Positions 11,956-20,300 of a stretch of 64,000 nt of DNA are shown here, in pieces. The stretch comes from Scheffersomyces stipitis CBS 6054 (taxonomy: Eukaryota > Ascomycota > Pichiomycetes > Serinales > Debaryomycetaceae). The notes below the pieces were generated by a model that saw only the letters and a program-made list of their open reading frames with translations, had not been told where the DNA came from and made no database searches. The position numbers were made by a program, and so were the translations under genes. The stretch spans positions 496,001-560,000 of the forward strand of contig NC_009068.1 of NCBI RefSeq assembly GCF_000209165.1, in the 5' to 3' direction. The stretch's first letter is position 1. Each line of letters opens with the position of its first letter.

Positions 11956-12012
11956 GTACTATTGAGATTTTTGATCCTGCATATATTGGTTTTCTTTAAG
12001 TTGGTTTGGGAC

Positions 12013-12030
12013 ACTTCCTAGATGGGAAGT
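12013..12030. promoter_or_regulatory. Inverted repeat with P-box spacing
   Basis: ACTTCC-TAGATG-GGAAGT has perfect 6-bp arms with CC-N6-GG spacing. The centre departs from the AT-rich Mcm1 consensus, so it is a weaker candidate than its neighbours. Confidence 0.35.
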
Positions 12031-12236
12031 TTCAGAGAAGAGGGAATGATAAATTGCCCAGTCTACAAAAATGTAGCTCTGCTATAACTCTCAACTTGTT
12101 GAAGAGGAAGCTTCAGAAAGATCTAATAATAGTTTGGTAGATCGAGACATTCACTTGCTTGACTACTCCAGCTACAGCATCCTAGTCCTTACACGAAAGA
12201 AGTCTACTATAGAGGTGCCTAAAACAACAGTAATTG

Positions 12237-12284
12237 AGAATTGGAGTAACTCAGAATTGGAGTAACTAAGAATTGGATAGAATC
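12237..12284. repeat. Three tandem 16-bp units
   Basis: AGAATTGGAGTAACTC at 12237-12252 is repeated with one change at 12253-12268 and more loosely at 12269-12284. It lies in the gene-free region; no function is evident. Confidence 0.8.
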
Positions 12285-13120
12285 AGATGCTTCACTTACA
12301 AGAGGAAACGCTGGAACTCATGCTGAGTAAAAGTTTATTCTCAAGTTTATCCATTCAGTTTTTCCACAATAGTTTCGACTCCGCATACCATTCAACAACC
12401 ACTCCTGTATTTAGTACCGCTACACTTATTTGCCAGTCTTGGTGATATTTATCAGCTCAGTGTTTGGCTCTTGATCTTGGGGAAGAAACTTTGCGGAGAA
12501 TTCTCTGTTTATATTTCTGAAATTGGAAAGAAAGGCAGCTAAGGGGGCAGTTTTCTAGACAGGTTTTTGGCCGAGATGATACACAATCCATGTGAGAATT
12601 GCTTTTAGTGCCATTTTAGTGCCAATTTTCGAGGTTGGAACCAATCTAAATAAAGAAAGTAGGCTCCACTTGTTGCAGCCTGTGGATGCTGCTAAATATA
12701 TCCATGATTATTGAACCTTTTAGAATTCTCCTAAAGAAATTGGGCCGCTGGATGATTCTAGATTTGGAATACTGGTCAAGAGTAGGGCTGGGGCCGAGAT
12801 AGCCGACAGTAGAGTATTTACTTCTGTATTCAGCAACCGTTAAATCTGGTACCAAAGGTATTTGAAAGTTTTGAAGAGGATCCTACGACTGTTTGAGGTC
12901 TATTGCATTAAGTATCGACAATCCATGGTCGTGGTATACGAGTTAATATTACGGATGGAAAGTCTTTTTTGATAAGCTACAATCCTAGAACAAAATATGA
13001 TCGATTAGTAAAGTTAGCAACTATTGTCAGATGTCTGAGCCTACAAACTAAATGTGTAAGCTAGCATTGGTAAAGCCCAATATTTGGCATGCTTGATTCT
13101 GGGTGCAAACGGGGAGTCGA

Positions 13121-13153
13121 TTTCCTAATTAGGAAATGGTAATTGCTATTACC
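13121..13153. promoter_or_regulatory. 16-bp Mcm1 palindrome plus adjacent TAAT inverted repeat
   Basis: TTTCCTAATTAGGAAA (13121-13136) is a perfect 16-bp palindrome identical to the idealised P-box. One base later GGTAAT-TGCT-ATTACC (13138-13153) is a second perfect inverted repeat containing homeodomain-type TAAT/ATTA cores. The arrangement resembles composite MADS-box/homeodomain operators of yeast cell-type genes, though flanking sites are seen on one side only. It is about 1.5 kb upstream of the secreted-protein gene and 1.2 kb upstream of FMP27. Confidence 0.65.
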
Positions 13154-13675
13154 GACTGAGACATTCTGGGAAAGTGGGCCAAGCGATCTCGATTCAGTGC
13201 TTGATCGGTTGAAGATATCGTCTAGTTGTGACATTAGGAGCCGAGACTTCCACGTTCTGGGGCAAATATTCTCCACATTGATAAAAACGTGAAAACCTAC
13301 CATTTCTCTTCAATTCGCAATCGTTACTGTGAGAAGAGAAAACTCACTTGAGTTCAAAATTGAGTTCAAAAATATAACATTCTCTGCTGTCTTCTTGCTC
13401 ACAAATGTGGTTCAATATGTTATGGTAATTAAACAGCAAGACAGACATTTATGGCTTATTGTTTTAGTATACAATGAATAGTTGTCTAAATAGCTAGCCA
13501 CTTTCAGGCGAGTGGCTCATGCAAATTATTCAGTTATGCTCAGACCTACGATTGACAACCAAAGAATGATTATAACAAATTTATTTATAAAACAAAATAC
13601 TCATTAGCTCTACATCTATGTCTTCTCGAGTCGACAGACGTCCCTTAGAGGGTTATTCTACTTGAATAAATCTCC

Positions 13676-13707
13676 AGCTCTCGTTGCCGTTGTCACCGGC
13701 AAGAGCT
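13676..13707. repeat. GC-rich imperfect hairpin
   Basis: Arms AGCTC/GAGCT and TTGCCG/CGGCAA pair around a 7-nt loop, with a 3-nt bulge (13681-13683) between the two stems. It begins a GC-richer patch of about 240 bp that contains five CGGAAG words. Confidence 0.5.
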
Positions 13708-14319
13708 AAGAAGCGACTTTGACACCATTTACGCACAATTATTTTCGCACCCCTGCCGCAGTATTTAGCGGAAGCTTCGGTCGCCGTCAATCACGCCTCG
13801 TAATTTTGTCTCAAGCTCGTTTCTCCAGACTTAATCTTCCGTTGATAGAGATATTCGGAAGAGGACTGTACGGAAGACAGAGTAACCGTAGCTCCATCGC
13901 AGATCGTCGGAAGGGATAGTTAGGAATGTAGCCCGTAATTCTTAGACAGAGATATTGACATTTTAGAATTCATAGCTTGGGTATTTCTGAAGCTGTAGAG
14001 TGCTGTCTTGTATACTTCAACAAGTATAAGTCTGAGCACAATAGCAGTTTGTGGAACTAGAAATTGTGGAAATTTTTGGTTCAATATCGACTGCAATTCT
14101 AACACAATTTTAAGTCAATTGCCTTCGACTGTCAACAACAAGAGACGACCGTAAGACTCTATAACATTACATATTCTGGATTCTAGAACCAGATCCATTA
14201 TAAAGACTTCAGAATCCAGTTTCGTATAGTGAACCTTTTTGCACTTTTCAACCTCCGAGACTTTCCATAATCATTTTTTTCATTTTCATTTACATCTACA
14301 TCATACCCCTAGGAACGCC

Positions 14320-14334
14320 ATGAAACATGCTTAG
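14320..14334 (+). promoter_or_regulatory. Four-codon uORF overlapping the FMP27 start
   Basis: An ATG at 14320, seven bases before the FMP27 ATG, opens the frame M-K-H-A and stops at TAG 14332-14334, downstream of the main ATG at 14327 and out of frame with it. If the leader includes it, FMP27 translation would need leaky scanning or reinitiation. Confidence 0.6.
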
Positions 14335-17300
14335 TCTATATTTCATACTAGGTACGGCCATAGCGGTCTATGTGGCTTTCCTCTTTCTTGTGAACCGAAT
14401 CCCCCACTTGAGAGTCAAGCTGCTTGGCTGGCTCTCATTGAAGCATGTCACTCTTGAAGTGAAGTCTACCAATATTTATATTCGCAAAGTACAATTGCGA
14501 TTCAACTTCTTTGGCAAGAGAAATAAAGACTCCGCGCTCAAATTGTTCAACATCGAGTTAGTCGACGTGGATGTCAAACTGATGAAGAAGGAAGACGAAA
14601 CAGTGACGAATGAAGAACCGATAGAAAGCTCAGCTCCCAGCCACGGAAGTCCAAGTCCAAGTCCAAGTCCTGTTCCTCTTCCACGTAAACCACTAGATCT
14701 TCCATCATTGCTTTCTTGTCACATTCCGAAGAAGGTGTTCGATATGGTTGTTAATACCAGAATCATAAACCAGTTCAATATCCATATTTTCCGGTGTAGT
14801 TACCATGATGAAGATATCCACGAACGTCTTTCGGTTTTTGTGGACTATTTGAGACTTGAAAGTAGATTTGATACAGACGCCAGTGCCAAATTCATAGTAT
14901 CACTGTTCAACGGCTACTTAAATGATGCAGATGCAAAAGACGAGAACCAGGTCAAGTTGTTCAGAAACTTTGAATTTTTGATCCATTGCGATACTGCAGC
15001 TCATTGTGATTTGGAAGACTCCAGCCACGTTATCTTAGATCTTAGTAATCTCCGGGTTCTGTTATCCATCGGAAGAATGTCTATCCCATTGGACACACTC
15101 ATTCATCTGATGAAAGAAAGGAACGAGAAATCTGTTGAAGTAAATAAGTCAAAGGGTACGAAAAAGATCGCTTCCTTGACGCTGAATTTGGATCTCATAA
15201 ATCAGGGTTTAGACTTTTTCCTGAGTCTTGAAGTGAAGTTGGAAGAAATTAGTGTAGAATACAAGAAGATCAAAGTCAATGCTGCAAACTTCGTTACTAC
15301 AGTCACTAAAGAGCTTGGTGAGGAGAGAATCGAGAAGCTTTTGAAGTTGGCAATTTACTTGACTTCTATAAAGCTTTTTCACAAAGAATCTAAGAGTATG
15401 GAATTACCTTCTGGTACCTTGAAAGTCACTTCCAATCCTATTGATCTTATAAAAGTTGCTGAATCGTTGGTGAACAACACCTACGATGAAACCAGCTTTG
15501 TCAATTTGGATACATCGTTGATGTTGACAAATCCAATCTTTGATATATACCACGATCAGCTGGAATACTTCCTAGGACGTGCAAAAACAAAGAAGCCTGT
15601 ATCCCCTTCTTCTGATGTCGATAACAAGAAGATGTTGAAGTTGTTTCGGAAGTTGAAGGAATTTTCCAACAGAATCCTAATTGTGGATACTGTCATCAAT
15701 TTGCATCTTCCAAATCCAAGTCAGGGTTTGTCAGATATATTTAACAGAAAGGCAAAGGGAAACTTGGTGGCAACGTTTTCCTTACAGACATTCTATCACA
15801 AATTTTATACTAAGAACTTTAACACGTTGTTGACTAACAAGAGTAAGTCGAAGAGGTTCAGCATTACGTTGCTCTTCAAGGTCAAAAACTTCCAATTCCT
15901 AGCAGCAGACAATTCCATCACTTGGTCGAAGGTGAACTTGCTAGCAGTCTACAATGTGCTTGACAACTGTATGTCTTTAAAACTTTCTAGTAAGAATACT
16001 AGAATGAAATCTGTGAACGAAGCTGTGTTTCACTTGGTGAGAGAGTTCAGAAATAGACGGATTATTCACTATAATATGAGATACAATGACTTGGCGAGGA
16101 ATTGTGATGGGGTGGTTCAAATACCTCAATTGGAGGACGACAATACCCAAAAATACATTGATTTGTTTGAAGTGGTGCCAGACTTTATTTCTACAATCAA
16201 GGTATCACTTTCCAATGTTCAGGCAGATGTTGTCTGTAAGGATGGATTACCCAGCCATATTATCTATGATGAGTCTATGAGAGAAGACATCGATTTAGGA
16301 GAGTTTAAGAGAGGAGTTTCGTTGAAATTGACAGACTTGAACTTCACCTATAAGAAGGCCAAGGAAGATATTGACATGTCCATCAAGTCTTTTCAGATGT
16401 TCACTTTAAGTGACCATGCTTCTGAATACATAGCTGATTTTGACGAGGTGACTTACCAAGTGAACGACTCTGACCTTTCTGATTTGTCGAGTCTCAATAC
16501 TACATCCACTTCCAACGAAGATACAGATGAGGACGATGACTACTCGAGAAAGATCAAGAAGGTGTTGGCTATCAGAGACATCACACTTTCAAATAAAGGC
16601 AGAGACGCTGACACTAGAGATATCAACCGGCTACACTTACATATTCCTGAAGTGGATGGCCGTATTGATATGTTCTTTGTTTGGTGTAGTATATATGCCA
16701 AAACTTTGGTAAAGTACTTTGCTCCTACTGTTGAAAGAAATTGTACCAAGGACGAAATGAAGAGATTGGGAGGTTCTCTGAAACGACTCAAGTTGGATAT
16801 TACTGTTGACTCTACAGCAATCGTCACCAGATTGCCAACAGATGTTGATATCATGTTCGAGTTAGACAAATTGAAGTTGAAGGATGTTTTAATAGATAGA
16901 TCTGTTGAGCTTACCTATGCCAGACTCTATGTGGTTCATCCGTCGACGAAGTTATGGGCCAGGTTGCTTGTCATCAAGGAGCCCTGTGTCAACATTGACA
17001 TCTCTAAAGGTGTACATGAGCCTAAGTTCGAAGTATCAGCTAGTGCTGTCAGATTGAATATTCCTCACCAGTTCTTGTTTTACACAGTTATTGATAACAT
17101 CTTGACATTTGCCAAGGCAATCAAGCAATTGGACCACAATTTCAAGAATATGAGCATAGGTCTCGATAAATTCGACAGAATTATGCCAGAAGAGAAGCTG
17201 GCTCTCAAATTCCCTCACGTTAATATCAAGACTCGTATTTTTGGTTTGACGATCGAAAACGATCCGTTTGAGAATGAATTAGCCTACATATACGAGCTTG

Positions 17301-20300
17301 GTGTTATTGAACAAAAGGAAAGAATGAAGAAGTTGAAGTTGTTCGAGAAAAGAGCAGAGGAATTGAGAAGTGTTGCCGTTCCAGATCTTGAGGAGCAGAT
17401 TGAAGTATCAGATGCTCAACCATTTCAGAAACCAAAGCTTTCTGTCAATACCTCAGTTCCAAAATTTGCCAGTCCATTGAGTCGTTTTTTCTGTGAATCG
17501 TGCCATAAGTCTCATGCTCATGGTCTTCATGCAGACGAGTCTCCTCAAAATAGTCACCATAGTCATACCCATGTTCATGGTATTCACTCAACGAAGTTCT
17601 TTAAGAAGAGGCAACCGACGTCTGAAGATATCGGAATCGAAGAGGAAGTCACGCTTATAAGTTCGACCAGAAGTGAAACTGAAGCTAAAATCCAATTGGC
17701 CAGAGAGAATTTGGAAAAGGGCTTCGCAACTTCATGGATTCAAAAGTTCAGATTATTCAAGGAAGTCAAGAATCGTGGCTGGCACCAAAAGTGTGCCAGA
17801 GCATGGGGAGACGATGTGATTTGTGAGACTATCATAGATAAGTTTGATATCTTGAACTACCATTCTGGGCCACATCTATTCGGAGGAGTATTCAGACAAT
17901 TGGACTTTACGTTGGAAGCAGCGAAGATTGCAGATGTAGATCAGTTCTTGTACGAATTTGGTAAGAAGCAACCGAAATTGGAATACTCTATTCTTGTTCC
18001 ACTATTCTTCCGAATCAAGAGTAAGTCTTTGTATGTCTTCTTGCGGGACTATCCCCTTCCTCTTATTTCGTTCCCTGAAAACCATGATCAGACTCATAAC
18101 ACAGTCAACCTCTATGGTAACTTGGTGATTAACGAGAAGTTGGTACATCGAGAAGAAGAAATGAGATTCGTGTTCGTTCCATTTTCGCCATCAACTCGTC
18201 CCAACCAAAATAGTGATAACTTCTATTCTGTTTTCATTCCCAGAACTCTTACCCCAGTGAAGTTCGTTTTTGACCTTAATTGTGACTTGGATGCAGACAG
18301 AGCATGTATGCTTTCATGGTGTAAGTCGTATCTGCCGGCAATGGGAGCTGCTTCTGCGGCATTCGACAACTTCACCAAACCAAAAATCGATGATAGTCCT
18401 ATTGGTTGGTGGGATAAGGTCGCGTTATTGGTTCACGGCAGGTTCCGGTTCAATATCGCCAACGAGTTGTGTCTTCACATGAAGAGTTCGTCGAATCCAT
18501 ACGAACTTCAAGGTAAAGCAGCTGGTTTTGTTTTCTGTTGGAAGAACAACGTTAGCTTGAGAATTAACGATACAGAAGATAGTAAGGAGTTGATCGTCTT
18601 AGAAAGTGATGACTTCTTGCTTGCAATTCCAAACTACTCCTACCAAGAGAAGAAGTCGTGGAGTTTGTTTTATGATGAAGTAGAAGAGTATATTCCGGAT
18701 ATCGATTCTGAATCTAAGAAGTTCAGCAAGAGAGTTATGAAACTTTCTTCGGCTGAGAAGGTCAGATGGGTTCTTGGAATGCTTTACGAGAGAAACAAGA
18801 TTGCTAGCAATACTTTTTCAGACCACCAAGAGAGAGTATCTACCTTTAAGCCACATTACGATGTTGTAGTCACAAATCCAGCTTTTGACTGGCATCCAGA
18901 TTCTTATGATGGTTATAGGTCTGATTATATCCATATGGCTATCTCTGTCATTTCGAAGTCTTCTGCTGGAAATTGCTACAATGCAGCTTATTTGTCTCCT
19001 TTAACTTTCCATTATTTTTTCACTTGGTGGAGTATGTTGAAAGATGGTATTTCATTACCCGTTAGGCAGGGACCTTTGTTCAAGACACAACTGATAGACC
19101 CTTCTCATGTGAAGATGGGATCGCATCTCTTCACTATCAAGTACCAGTTGGTGTTCAATCCGTTGACGATTTCACATACCTATATGCATGCTTCTTCGGA
19201 CGAAAGTCACTCTAACAAGATTGCCTTCACCGGGCTTAAGGCTAAGTTTGCTGCTTGCTCGATAGATTTACATCAACGTAAGGAGTATGTGACATATGTT
19301 AATGAGAAGTTGAACATCCACAACAAAGTTCAACACTTGAAAATGAACCAAGCTGAGATTCAAGCTGAAGAAGCGGATGTGAGATTCTTAACAGCTATAT
19401 TCAAAGATACTTCGATAATGGGACAGTTGGAGTCGTATCTTGACAAGAAATCTGTCCTGATTGAAAGTCCTACTACCAACTCCAGTAAATTCAACGAGGC
19501 AACTTCAACATTTAAAGGCTGGATTGATAATGTTGATGTCTTTGACAACGACTTTTCGTGGGTTGATCCTGATGATTTTGTAGAATTGGAAGTCAGGGAA
19601 CCTCTTTCCCCTTATCCCAAGATCAAAATTATGCCGTTTTGCTTTACACCGAAGTTCTCTTATGTTAGAGAATTCAGTTTGCAAAAAGATGGTGGCGATT
19701 ATCCTTTTGGAAATGAAGAATCTCATGATTGTCTTATGGGTATTGAAAAGCCTGAAGAGACTCAAGGTAAGTTGCTACGAGAGAGAAGCATATTACTCAG
19801 GAAAGAGATGAAAGAGAATGAAGAGTTGCTTAAGAAGTTACAGAATCAGAATGGACTGGAATTTGCAAAGGATGCCAAACGAATCGAGCTTGATTTGCAG
19901 GTTCAAAAGGAAAAGTTGGACGTTGTGGAAGCAGTTTATGAACGTTTTACGAATAAATCTCTTCTGAGATCATCTTCAATCGGAGAACAAGAATTACAAA
20001 AAGTTCATTCTAGGGCCTTGTCAGTATATTCCAGTCATACTGTTGATGAAATGAGAGATGCCTACATGATGAATCAGTCTGTCAGTGAATTTCACAATCG
20101 TTTCATTGTCCACAACTTGCAATTGAAATGGGACAATGGATTAAGAGACTCGTTTATGGAGTATATCCAGAGAGTTAGTGACAGAAAGAGTCTTGTATAC
20201 TTCATGAGTAAGAAGGCTGTAGACTTAGTCTCGTCTGTTATCAATGAGCAGTGGGACCAGGAGGACTATGTTGATATTCAAGAGACAATGTTCAACAAGG

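Larger units (their letters stand above)
11595..14326. other. 2.7-kb gene-free regulatory region
   Basis: The gap between the divergent secreted-protein gene and FMP27 is one of the longest in the window. Short open frames here (for example 11716-11952) have no protein-like features. The region carries several Mcm1-type boxes, a 16-bp tandem repeat, a GC-rich hairpin and a CGGAAG cluster, listed separately. It looks regulatory rather than coding. A long non-coding transcript cannot be excluded. Confidence 0.6.
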
